Source: CBDFKS01 sp965248905
GTDB taxonomy: Bacteria > Chloroflexota > Dehalococcoidia > Lucifugimonadales > JAGWBF01
NCBI GenBank assembly: GCA_965248905.1
Contig: CBDFKS010000007.1
Coordinates: forward strand, 1,054,001 to 1,118,000
Length of the DNA stretch: 64,000 nucleotides
Direction of reading: 5' to 3'
Shown here: positions 17,597 to 25,522 of the stretch, piece by piece
How positions within the stretch are numbered: the stretch's first letter is position 1
Layout of the letters: each line of letters begins with the position of its first letter
Program-made: the position numbers and the translations under genes
Notes under the pieces: generated by a model
The model's database searches: none
What the model saw: only the letters and a program-made list of their open reading frames with translations
What the model was told of the DNA's origin: nothing

Positions 17597-18577
17597 CTAT
17601 GTTTGCATCACTACTTTGACCACATTGTCCAGTTGGCCCTCATACATCTCATAGGCCTTGTTGACGTCGTTAGCGTTGAAGCCCAGGCGATGAGTAACCA
17701 ATCGAGAAGGGTCTATCCAGCCCTTCTTCCTCAGCGCTACGACCTCTTTGATATGAGTCGTGGGATCGGCTGTGCGCCCACCAACCGTAGGAATCATAAC
17801 GGCCTGAGAATCAAACCAGCGGGTGGAGTTTATCGTGATCACGTCATTACCCTGCATCCCGAACATTATTACTCTGCCGAACATGCGCACTGACCGTAGG
17901 GCCATATCCAGGGTTTCCGGATATCCCGCCGCCTCCACAGTTATATCCGCTCCCTCCCCATGGGTAATCTCTTTTATCGCTTCATCCAGGTTTTGCTGAC
18001 CGGGATTAATGGTGTGGGTCGCGCCAAACTCCTTGGAATACTCCAGGCGATAATCGAGGAGATCGACGGCGATAACATCTCGAGCCCCTTGCTTGGAGGT
18101 CAGCATGGTAAAGGAAAGGCCAATGGCGCCCTGGCCAAAGACTACTACGCTCTTCCCCAGCACACTACCCATCTGTGTGCATGAATAGAAGACGGTGCCT
18201 GTAGGCTGACACATGACCCACTCGCTCAGGTCGCCATGATCGGGTAGCGCCACCATTTTGCTGGGACGAGATTTAATGTACTCGACCAATCCCCCTAAAC
18301 CACCGGGTTCGAAGGTAGGCAACACTATGACCCGCTGCCCTTCATGGAACTCATCGGTGCGGCTCTCCACGACTACTCCTGCGCACTCGTGGTTCGGCCT
18401 CCCTACATCCAGAGGGTAGTGCTCTTCGGGATAGATGGGCCCGTAGCCATGCCTAATGTCGCTACCGCATATTGACAGGGTCTGCAGTTTAACGAGACAT
18501 TCACCATCGCTGATTTTCGGCGTGTCCACATCCACAAACTCAAACCGTTTCGGCCCCATCAGCTGTGCTGCCTTCAT
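17597..18577 (-). CDS. Zinc-dependent medium-chain alcohol/polyol dehydrogenase
   Basis: MDR-family NAD(P) dehydrogenase, 326 residues. CGSDIRHGYG carries the catalytic zinc Cys, GRPNHECAG the zinc His-Glu pair, and VVFGQGAIGLSFTML the nucleotide-binding glycine motif. The usual four-Cys structural zinc loop is not evident. The overall pattern resembles sorbitol/threonine dehydrogenase-like enzymes. ATG 18577 follows GGAGGTGAC. Confidence 0.88.
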   Translation of the reverse strand: MKAAQLMGPKRFEFVDVDTPKISDGECLVKLQTLSICGSDIRHGYGPIYPEEHYPLDVGRPNHECAGVVVESRTDEFHEGQRVIVLPTFEPGGLGGLVEYIKSRPSKMVALPDHGDLSEWVMCQPTGTVFYSCTQMGSVLGKSVVVFGQGAIGLSFTMLTSKQGARDVIAVDLLDYRLEYSKEFGATHTINPGQQNLDEAIKEITHGEGADITVEAAGYPETLDMALRSVRMFGRVIMFGMQGNDVITINSTRWFDSQAVMIPTVGGRTADPTTHIKEVVALRKKGWIDPSRLVTHRLGFNANDVNKAYEMYEGQLDNVVKVVMQT

Positions 18578-18705
18578 TTAAGTCACCTCCGTAAAATATA
18601 AAAGGGGGCGCTGACCATGCTCTCAGCTATAAACCTGGTACAGAATACCCCATCAATAGCGCACTGGCAATAGTAGGGTCTTTCGATTCTCCCTCAAGGT
18701 CATTA

Positions 18706-18772
18706 CGAGCGCAGCGAAGCAATCCAAAGGTGGGAGATTGCTTCAGGGCTTTGCCCTTCGCAATGACAATTA
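18706..18772. repeat. Dispersed inverted repeat, GTCATTACGAGC type
   Basis: Arms GTCATTACGAGC...GCGAAGCAATC and GATTGCTTC...CTTCGCAATGAC form an imperfect hairpin. A relative lies at about 37090-37190. It fills part of the gap between the alcohol dehydrogenase gene and the integrase-type IS. Confidence 0.6.
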
Positions 18773-18859
18773 AAAGACACTGAGTGGCAATAGTCAGTTC
18801 ACGTGTCAACTCAAATAAGAATGTTACTGAAGCAGGGGTGGTTCACTCATTAAGGAATG

Positions 18860-20141
18860 TTACCGAAGAGTGGTAGCCGCCTCCTTTCGGTTGGGTGTGT
18901 GGAGAGCTTCTTCGTCTGGACTCAGGTGAGGCCCTTTGGTGGGACTCAGGGCAGGCTTGGGACGCTGCCAGAGCCGTTCCAACGCCTGGTAGATGGCTTC
19001 CCGTAGCCGTCGAGGGTTCGTCTCGGCATAGAGGGTAGCGAGCCTCCCTTGCTGCTCCGAGGACAGGACGTTGCTGGCCAGGAGTCGCTGGTAGGGAGTC
19101 TGGGCCTGGTCCCACTGGCGGCGGAGCTTTCCGTCGATCACCTTCTTGGCCACCAGGTGTAACACCGGCTGGAACAGGTTGTAGTACACCCAGAGTTGAT
19201 CATAGAGGGAGTTGAGGGCCGTATACTGTCTGGGGGTGTCCAGGCGCTCGTAGCCCAGGTATGCCCGTACCAAGGTGGCGTTCTTCTGCTCCACGAACCG
19301 GTTGTCGTTCTTCCGATAGGGTCTGCTCCGGCTGAGGTGCAGTCCCGTCATCTCCTCGCCAAAGTAGCGGAACAGGTGGTCGTTGAAGAACTCGCTGCCG
19401 TTGTCGGGATGGAGGTGGGTGATGGGAAAGGGTAGCCGTTCCTGGACCCTCCGGAAGGCCGCCACCATGGCAGTCTGGCTGCGCCCCAGCACCGCCACCC
19501 GCTCGCTCCAGCCCGTAGCGATGTCCACCAGTTGCAGGGTGTGGACATACTCTCCTGCTGCCACCACGCCGCAGTGGTGCACCAGAGCCTGCCCTGAGCG
19601 AAGCCGAAGGGTCCGTCTCGAAACTGCCCGGGGTCTGTGTGGCCCAGGAGAGCCGCTCCATGGGCGCCTGTCGGAGAAACTGGTTGGGCGGTTGGGGTTT
19701 GCGCCGTGGCAGCTTGGGAGTATCGAGCTGGAAGCGCTGCAGCAGCCGCTGGACCGTGGCCCGGCTTATGCTCGCCACGCGAGCTTCCACTTCCGCCGTC
19801 AGGAACAGCTCTTCCCACCGGGCCAACTGCTGGGCCGTCGGCAGCATGGCTGGGGTCAGGCGCTCCGCACACACGTAGTCCAGCCTCTCCCAGACGACCC
19901 TGACCACCTCGGCCACCATCGCCCCGTAGCGCCTTCGCCGCACGCGGGGTCGCTTGGGAGCCCTCTCCAGTGTCGGCCCATGCAGCAGCCTCAGCAGGCT
20001 CTTGCGGTGCAGCCCTGTCACCGCTGCCATCTCGGTGAGCAACGTACTCCGCTCGGTCCGGCCAGACTTCGCATACCGGAGCGCTACCAGTCTTAGGTAC
20101 TTACGTCGTTCGTCTACTGTCATCTTGTCTTCTCTCGGCAT
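18860..20141 (-). pseudogene. Integrase-core (rve, DDE) transposase, frameshifted by a 25-nt insertion
   Basis: The N-terminal part (from 20141) is HTH-rich with basic RPRVRRRRYGAMVAEVVRVVW. The catalytic core is split between two frames: ...GSFETD in the first, HHCGVVAAGEYVHTLQLVD in the second, then HPDNGSEFFN and RFVEQKN, completing a D, D, E triad. Between ETD and LVHH, positions 19586-19610 hold a 25-nt insertion (CCTTCGGCTTCGCTCAGGGC then AGGCT on the minus strand); deleting it restores one frame of about 418 codons. The protein is therefore inactive in this copy. The C-terminal frame ends at 18860. Confidence 0.85.
19586..19610. repeat. 25-nt mini-repeat inserted in the transposase gene
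   Basis: On the plus strand it reads AGCCTGCCCTGAGCGAAGCC then GAAGG. A diverged 24-nt version occurs as an insertion inside the 150-bp element at about 58451-58474. Similar units are widespread short repeats in many bacterial genomes. Confidence 0.7.
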
Positions 20142-20284
20142 CGTCCCCCCAGTAACATTCTTAGCTGAGGGAACCTTACCCCCTTCGGTAACATTTTAGG
20201 TGAGTGAATACGCATCATTGACTTCCAACATGCCCTACCATATACTGCCCTCGTAATTCAGCGTTATCAAAGGGGGTGAAAGGC

Positions 20285-20473
20285 GTGGCCATTTCCAATG
20301 AGACCCTCAAGGCCATCATCCGTGATTATCAAGGGCTCGAAATGACCGACGAAGAGCTGGATATCATGCGTCCCGAGCTGGACAGCTATCTAGCGGAGGT
20401 GGAGAAGCTCAGGGAGCTGGACCTCTCCAGCGTACTATCAGCGCGCCTGTTGCAGGCGAGGGAGGATGGCTAG
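20285..20473 (+). CDS. AtzG/GatC-like small amidase partner, copy 1
   Basis: A 62-residue protein: MAISNETLKAIIRDYQGLEM, DEELDIMRPELDSYLAEVEKLRELDLS. This helical pattern resembles the small GatC-like/AtzG subunits that bind amidases of the GatA/AtzE type. GTG 20285 is about nine bases after AGGGGG; GTG 20276 is an alternative. It ends five bases before the amidase ATG, so the two are translated together. A second, diverged pair lies at 25523-27255 on the other strand. Function is inferred from context and weak sequence resemblance. Confidence 0.7.
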   Translation: MAISNETLKAIIRDYQGLEMTDEELDIMRPELDSYLAEVEKLRELDLSSVLSARLLQAREDG

Positions 20474-20478
20474 TAGAT

Positions 20479-21912
20479 ATGGCGAACTCCGAACTTCTCA
20501 AACTCACCATTTCTGAACTGGCGCCAAAGATCAAGTCCAAGGAAATCTCGCCTGTGGAGGTAATCGACGCGGCTCTGGAACAGGCGGAGCGGCTCCAGCC
20601 CAAGCTGAACTCCTTTATAACTATACTCGGTGACCAAGCTCGAAGCCAGGCAAAAGAGCAGGAGGAGGCCTTGGTCAAAGGGAACTACCGAGGCCCGTTA
20701 CACGGCATTCCCATAGGCATCAAGGACAACATCGCCACAGCCGGCACACGCACCACCGTGGGCTCAAAGGTGCTGACCGACAACATTACGGAAGACGATG
20801 CCCATGTGGTCGGCCTGTGTCAGCAGGCGGGCGCAATAGTGATAGGCAAGGAGAATCTAGAGGAATTTGCCGCTGGCGTAACGTCCAACAACCCCCACTA
20901 CGGTCCCGTCCATAATCCTTGGGACCTGAATCATGTTCCCGGCGGCTCCAGCGGAGGCAGCGGCGCAAATGTGTCGGCCTGCGTCACATTTGCTTCATTG
21001 GGCACTGACCTGGGAGGGTCGGTGCGCCTTCCCGGAACCTTCTGCGGCGTGGTGGGACTGAAGCAGACCTTCGGCCGGGTGAGCCAGCGGGGGCTTTTGG
21101 TAACAAGCTACAACGGCGACCATATAGGCCCCCTTACCCGCTCGGTAACGGACAGCGTCCTTATGCTCCAGGCTATGGCCGGTCACGACCCCCTGGACCC
21201 CAGCACTGTGCCGGTACCGGTGCCTGATTACTCAGCGAATCTGACCGGCGGCCTGAGAGGCCTAAAGGTCGGTATTCCCACCAACTTCTACTTCGAGGAC
21301 GTGGACCCAGAGGTGGAGACGGCGGTCCGAAAAGCCATAGCCGTTCTGGAAGAGCTTGGAGCGGATCTGAGAGAGGTCGCGATTCCCAGCCTAAGATACG
21401 CCGGAGCACTACGCATTCCTGGCATGGCGGATGGCTTCGTGACCCACGAGCCCCTCATCAAGGCAAGCCGGCAAGCCTACGGGCCGGACACCCTGTACCG
21501 CCACCTATCGGGGCAGTTCGTTTTAGCTCGCGACTACTCAAAGGCGATGAAGGTTCAGAGGATAATAAAAGAGGAGCACGCCAGGGTCTTACAAGAGGTG
21601 GACTTCTTGGCCACTCCCACCGCACCCGTTCCGCCACCACCTATAGGTCAAACATACATCTCTATGGGAGATGTCCAGCATAGAGTTCGCGGGCCTGGAC
21701 AGAGCCTGGTGTCGAAGAACACCCAACCCGGCAATGCCACGGGTCTACCGGGCATAACCGTGCCCTGTGGCTTCACCAACGGAGGTCTACCCATCGGACT
21801 ACACCTCATGGGACGCCCCTTCGAGGAAGGCCTATTATTCCGGGCGGCCTACGCATACGAGGCTGTGTCGCCAGCCAAGGGTAAGAGACCTCCAGTCCTG
21901 GATGGAGCTTAG
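20479..21912 (+). CDS. Amidase signature family enzyme, copy 1
   Basis: A 477-residue Ser-cisSer-Lys amidase. Lys82 lies in PIGIKDNIATAG, the cis-Ser in VPGGSSGGSGANVSA (about 157-158) and the nucleophile Ser181 in LGTDLGGSVRLPG. These are all intact, so it should hydrolyse an amide. Together with the small upstream subunit it recalls AtzG-AtzE and GatC-GatA, but GatB is absent here, so a tRNA amidotransferase role is unlikely. The substrate is unknown. Confidence 0.92.
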   Translation: MANSELLKLTISELAPKIKSKEISPVEVIDAALEQAERLQPKLNSFITILGDQARSQAKEQEEALVKGNYRGPLHGIPIGIKDNIATAGTRTTVGSKVLTDNITEDDAHVVGLCQQAGAIVIGKENLEEFAAGVTSNNPHYGPVHNPWDLNHVPGGSSGGSGANVSACVTFASLGTDLGGSVRLPGTFCGVVGLKQTFGRVSQRGLLVTSYNGDHIGPLTRSVTDSVLMLQAMAGHDPLDPSTVPVPVPDYSANLTGGLRGLKVGIPTNFYFEDVDPEVETAVRKAIAVLEELGADLREVAIPSLRYAGALRIPGMADGFVTHEPLIKASRQAYGPDTLYRHLSGQFVLARDYSKAMKVQRIIKEEHARVLQEVDFLATPTAPVPPPPIGQTYISMGDVQHRVRGPGQSLVSKNTQPGNATGLPGITVPCGFTNGGLPIGLHLMGRPFEEGLLFRAAYAYEAVSPAKGKRPPVLDGA

Positions 21913-21937
21913 GAACAATTTAGGAGTGTCCTGGCAG

Positions 21938-22035
21938 AAATGTCATTCTGATGCGCAGCCGAAGAATCTGGGGTGGGGAGACAAGTCCTGAGCAGTGTAG
22001 CCCATCCCCAGACCCTTCGCTCCGCCCAGGGTGAC
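21938..22035. repeat. Dispersed TGTCATTCTGA-type repeat
   Basis: Begins TGTCATTCTGATGCGCAGCC and ends CCCAGGGTGACATC; AAGAATCTGGGG and CCCCAGACCCTTC form partial arms. It is a diverged relative of the repeat at 14408-14503 and fills the gap between the amidase and hydrolase genes. Confidence 0.5.
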
Positions 22036-22075
22036 ATCGAATACCTGCATGCCGCGTAGCTAGCAGAGGTGTCAC

Positions 22076-22957
22076 ATGAGCGATCATTGGGACCATCGTA
22101 CCGCCAGAGTAAACGGCATTAACATCCACTATGTGTTGCATGGCCAGGGTCCGCCCGTAGTGATGCTCCACGGCTGGCCCGAGTTCTGGTATAGCTGGCG
22201 CAGGCAAATTCCCTTCTTAGGAAAACGCTTCCAGGTCATCGCCCCAGACATGAGGGGCTTCGGATATTCAGACAAGCCTCTGCACGGGTACGACGCCCGC
22301 ACAGTAGCCTCGGACATATTCGAGCTTGCCAAGCACCTCGGACATCAGAGGATATCCCTGGTGGCCCATGACATCGGAGTGAGGATAGCTTACCGCTATA
22401 CCCTTGACCATGAGGATGGGGTCGAGCGACTGGCGCTACTGGATGGCGCACCACCTCTGGAGCAGCTCGGACCCCAGCCACCGGAGGTGATTCGCGACCG
22501 GTGGCACGCCTTTTTCCACCAGCAACCGGACCTGCCGGAGCGTCTGGTATCGGGAAACGTGGAATGGTACCTTCGCCATATGTTCCGCGACTGGTCCATC
22601 CACAAATACGTGTTCAGCGACGAAGAAGTTGCCCATTACGTGAAGGCCTACTCGCAGCCCGGTGCATTGCGGGGAGGATTTAGCTACTATCGCGCGGCGG
22701 CCAACGATGACCCTCCCCAATGGCTTGCGGATGCCGACCGCAAGCTGTCGACACCTCTGCTGTCCCTATGGGGAGACCGCCGGGCCCGAACGTCGGAAGC
22801 CCTGGGCACAATTAGTCCTCTGGAAGCCTGGCGAAATATATTCCCCAACGCTCGTGGCAAAAACCTTGGGAACTACGGCCACTTCCTGCAATCGGAAGCC
22901 ACCGATGAGGTGAACCGGGAGCTGATGGCCTTCCTGAGCGAGGGACTGAGTCGGTAG
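22076..22957 (+). CDS. Alpha/beta hydrolase (epoxide hydrolase / haloacetate dehalogenase group)
   Basis: A 293-residue hydrolase. Oxyanion-hole segment HGWPEFWYSWRRQ, then APDMRGFGYSDKP, nucleophile elbow VAHDIGVRIAY with Asp rather than Ser, and a C-terminal His in NYGHFLQSEA. An Asp nucleophile points to epoxide hydrolase or haloalkanoate dehalogenase activity rather than an esterase. Starts at ATG 22076 with AGAGGTGTCAC upstream. The stop codon lies inside a perfect 28-bp palindrome. Confidence 0.9.
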   Translation: MSDHWDHRTARVNGINIHYVLHGQGPPVVMLHGWPEFWYSWRRQIPFLGKRFQVIAPDMRGFGYSDKPLHGYDARTVASDIFELAKHLGHQRISLVAHDIGVRIAYRYTLDHEDGVERLALLDGAPPLEQLGPQPPEVIRDRWHAFFHQQPDLPERLVSGNVEWYLRHMFRDWSIHKYVFSDEEVAHYVKAYSQPGALRGGFSYYRAAANDDPPQWLADADRKLSTPLLSLWGDRRARTSEALGTISPLEAWRNIFPNARGKNLGNYGHFLQSEATDEVNRELMAFLSEGLSR

Positions 22958-22981
22958 AGGCGACGCATGCGTCGCCTCTAC
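22954..22981. repeat. Perfect 28-bp palindrome over the hydrolase stop codon
   Basis: GTAGAGGCGACGCA is followed directly by its reverse complement TGCGTCGCCTCTAC. The TAG stop of the hydrolase gene (22955-22957) is part of the left arm. No U-tract follows, so it is not a classic terminator. A short CTTCTCCCATCAAGGGAGAAGG hairpin lies just downstream (about 22999-23020). Confidence 0.75.
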
Positions 22982-23104
22982 GTACCCTCATCTCAACCTT
23001 CTCCCATCAAGGGAGAAGGAGTTTTTTCTACACCGCTACCCTGGACGAGCAACTACCTCTACGGTGGTATTTGGAGTCGCCACGGCGACCGAACCGTAGA
23101 GCGG

Positions 23105-23485
23105 TCAACGTTGTTTATATATCTCCACAAGCTGGTGGGCCTGGTCGTCGTCCAGCCCAGTTAGCTCAAAGTGTAAATGAACGGCGTTGTACACGGAAAG
23201 GTTCTCGTGTAGCGGGGGTGCGCTACTATCCCTTGTCCCCTCCACGGTAACATCCGTCCACTTCAGGGGCATCTGGGACTCCTTGGCCAGCCTTTCGAGC
23301 ATGTTAACCGCACAGCCGGAGACACCTGAAAGAAAGGCCTCGCCGGCACCGATCTCCTCCTCTGGACCTCCATTGTAGGCGTAATCATCCATGACGAAGT
23401 GGTGGTTGCGGGCGTTGCAGATGGCTCGCCCGCGGGTGCCGCTGCTGTAGGAACGCACCAGCGTTTTTCTAATGTGCTCTTCCAT
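23105..23485 (-). CDS. OsmC-family protein
   Basis: A 126-residue protein of the OsmC/Ohr fold. GEAFLSGVSGCAVNMLERLAKE holds the first conserved Cys in the family position (after residue 50), but the second peroxidatic-site Cys is not evident, so peroxidase activity is doubtful. The start at ATG 23485 is set by AGGAGGAAGAT; a longer frame to 23608 overlaps the next gene. Confidence 0.82.
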   Translation of the reverse strand: MEEHIRKTLVRSYSSGTRGRAICNARNHHFVMDDYAYNGGPEEEIGAGEAFLSGVSGCAVNMLERLAKESQMPLKWTDVTVEGTRDSSAPPLHENLSVYNAVHLHFELTGLDDDQAHQLVEIYKQR

Positions 23486-23553
23486 ATCTTCCTCCTGGCT
23501 GGATGATGCTAGCACCCGTGAATCCGAGTGCAACTTCGGAACCGGAGACTGAC

Positions 23554-24330
23554 TCATACTGCAGCGGTTCGTCCAACCTTCTGCCATATCCCAATAAGAT
23601 CGTCGCAATTGACCACAAGCCCGAAAGTGGTGCCTATTATGGCGAGAGAGTTGTTATGGAATTCCTCGCTGGCCTCGGCGCAGCAGTCCCCAACGGTGAC
23701 TGTGTAGTAGTCGTTGAAGAAAGCATCCCGGGTCGTAGATTCCACGCACCCACTGGTGGCAACACCCGTCATCACCACGGTCTTGATGCCATTGCTCCGC
23801 AGTATTAGGTCCAGGTCGGTGTCCCAGAAGGCACTGAACCGGTGCTTGTTCACCACCACCTCTCGGGGGCTGTCGATGGGCCGTATGTCCCCGTAGAAGT
23901 CCGCACCAGGCGTGCCGGAGACGCAGATGTCGCCGTAGAGCCCCATTCGCTCGTACACGAAAGCTAGAGGCTCGGAAATGTACTTCGAGTCGTAGATAGC
24001 CTGGATGAACACAATGAAGAGGTTGGCTTGCCTGGCGGATTGGAGAAGGCGTGGAAGGTTCTGCAGCATACGCGGTATTATTGGAAACGCCTTCCAGAGC
24101 TCTCCCTTGCCCTGCCTACCGAGCCCGTCGGGATTGTACAGAGACCTCTCCGGATGAACAAAATCGTTCTGGACATCGACTATCAGCAGAGCGGTGTGCT
24201 TGGAATCTACCTGCTCCTCCCAGGTACGTAAGACAGTGTTCCGAGGGTCCTTTCTAAATTGACCACTGGCAAGGTATTTCAAGCGCGTCTCATCCGCAAG
24301 AGAGCTATTTTTCATTTCACCAGAAGCCAC
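23554..24330 (-). CDS. Isochorismatase-like cysteine hydrolase
   Basis: A 258-residue hydrolase of the isochorismatase/nicotinamidase fold. Catalytic Asp in ALLIVDVQNDFVHPE, Lys in VVNKHRFSAFWDTDL, and Cys in VMTGVATSGCVESTTRDAFF form the D-K-C triad. Members cleave N-carbamoyl, ureido or amide bonds; this one may work with the neighbouring amidases. GTG 24330 follows AGGAGGGTATT. Confidence 0.9.
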   Translation of the reverse strand: MASGEMKNSSLADETRLKYLASGQFRKDPRNTVLRTWEEQVDSKHTALLIVDVQNDFVHPERSLYNPDGLGRQGKGELWKAFPIIPRMLQNLPRLLQSARQANLFIVFIQAIYDSKYISEPLAFVYERMGLYGDICVSGTPGADFYGDIRPIDSPREVVVNKHRFSAFWDTDLDLILRSNGIKTVVMTGVATSGCVESTTRDAFFNDYYTVTVGDCCAEASEEFHNNSLAIIGTTFGLVVNCDDLIGIWQKVGRTAAV

Positions 24331-24381
24331 AATACCCTCCTGGCCGTTTATATCGAGACACCTAACCTTCTTCGAACCGTA

Positions 24382-25263
24382 TTAGCGGCTTGGCTGAGGT
24401 GTCTTGGTGTAGCGACTCTCAGCCTCCAGCATATCCGACAGGCCCACGGTCTCGAAGAGCTCGACCAGGCTTACCATGTTGCCCAATAGACGTTCAGTGG
24501 TGCCCTTCTCCTTGATCTCGCGCATCACCTCCGTGACCACCTTGCATACCGTTGCCATAGCACTGGCCGGGAATATGACGAGCTTGAACCCCAGCTTCTC
24601 CAGCTCAGCCACAGGAATCAGTGGCGACTTGCCCTTCTCGGCGAAGTTAAATAACATGGGTACGTCGAAGGCCTTTACCACTCGCTCCGCTTCCTCCGGG
24701 GTGCGAAGGGCCTCGATGAATAGCATTTGGGCGCCCGCTTCCACATATTTCTCGCACCTCTTCAGGGTCTGGTCCATTCCTTCTCCAGCCAGGGCATCGG
24801 TGCGCACAATTATCGTGAAGTCCTCGTCGGTACGTGCGTCCACGGCAGCCTCGATTTTCAGCGCCATCTCCTCCGCGGAAACCAGGAGCTTGTCTTCCAG
24901 GTGCCCGCAACGCTTGGGTAGACCCTGGTCTTCGATGTGAATGGCCGCCACACCTGCCTTCTCATATTGTCGGACGGTACGCTGCACGTTCAGGACGCCG
25001 CCATACCCTGTGTCCGCATCGCAAATAACCGGTACGTTTACCGTATCGGCGATGTTAGAAGCGTTGGCTATCATCTCAGTCAGGGTGGTCAGCCCCAGGT
25101 CGGGCCTGCCAATTTGGGTTACCGAGGTGCCTCCCCCGGTCATGTAGACGGCTTTGAAGCCCTCATTCTGGATAATCTTGGCGGTCAAAGCGTCGTAAGC
25201 GCCCGGAGCGACGACTATCCCGGGCTCCTTGAGCATCTGTCGTAGCTTGGTGGTAGATTTCAT
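24382..25263 (-). CDS. Isocitrate lyase/PEP mutase-family lyase (oxaloacetate decarboxylase or PrpB-like)
   Basis: A 293-residue TIM-barrel carbon-carbon lyase. VAPGAYDALTAKIIQNEGFKAVYMTGGG opens the barrel; CDADTGYGG provides the Mg ligands, and AAIHIEDQGLPKRCGHLEDK matches the KKCGHL active-site motif with the Cys kept. This pattern is shared by methylisocitrate lyase, oxaloacetate decarboxylase and PEP mutase relatives; the sequence does not decide between them. ATG 25263 is behind GGAGGAACGTG. Confidence 0.88.
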   Translation of the reverse strand: MKSTTKLRQMLKEPGIVVAPGAYDALTAKIIQNEGFKAVYMTGGGTSVTQIGRPDLGLTTLTEMIANASNIADTVNVPVICDADTGYGGVLNVQRTVRQYEKAGVAAIHIEDQGLPKRCGHLEDKLLVSAEEMALKIEAAVDARTDEDFTIIVRTDALAGEGMDQTLKRCEKYVEAGAQMLFIEALRTPEEAERVVKAFDVPMLFNFAEKGKSPLIPVAELEKLGFKLVIFPASAMATVCKVVTEVMREIKEKGTTERLLGNMVSLVELFETVGLSDMLEAESRYTKTPQPSR

Positions 25264-25364
25264 CACGTTCCTCCAATTCATTATTCCCTGTAGTACAGGA
25301 GCATCCATGCAATCATAGTCAGACCTGCCGTTTACTGCAACAATCCCCTGTTGTAGGCTGCCTG

Positions 25365-25513
25365 GTAATCAGTCAACCAAGTCTTGATAGCCGCTTTTCA
25401 CCCCCATCCTAGCCTTCCCCCATCGAGGGGGAAGGAACTTATTCTCTCCCCCTTGACGGGGAGAGTTAGAGTGTGGGTAAGACAATGCATCAATTTTAAG
25501 GTTGACAGATTAC
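25365..25513. mobile_element. IS630-type MITE, copy A
   Basis: A 149-bp non-autonomous element. Ends GTAATCAGTCAACC and GGTTGACAGATTAC are inverted repeats resembling the IS630 ends. The core has the family sequence CACCCCCATCCTAGCCTTCC followed by two small hairpins (CCCCCATCGAGGGGG and CTCCCCCTTGACGGGGAG). The flanking dinucleotides are TG and CA rather than TA, presumably mutated. It ends nine bases from the stop of the second amidase gene. Confidence 0.8.
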
Positions 25514-25522
25514 CAGTCCTAA

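Larger units (their letters stand above)
18823..20212 (-). mobile_element. Integrase-type (rve) insertion sequence, inactivated
   Basis: Each end carries two copies of AATGTTACYGAAG: at about 18827 and 18856 on the left, and (inverted) at about 20152 and 20188 on the right. TTCACTCA precedes the copy at 18856 and is repeated at the right end (about 20201). These look like transposase-binding sites with terminal inverted repeats; the exact outer ends are uncertain by about 20 bases. The single transposase gene is broken. Confidence 0.7.

Noticed and set aside
18860..20141. Programmed frameshifting in the integrase-type transposase
   Set aside because: The frame change is explained exactly by a 25-nt foreign insertion, and there is no slippery sequence at the junction.
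20479..21912. GatA of a tRNA-dependent amidotransferase
   Set aside because: No GatB gene is near, and a second similar pair occurs; a catabolic amidase is more likely.
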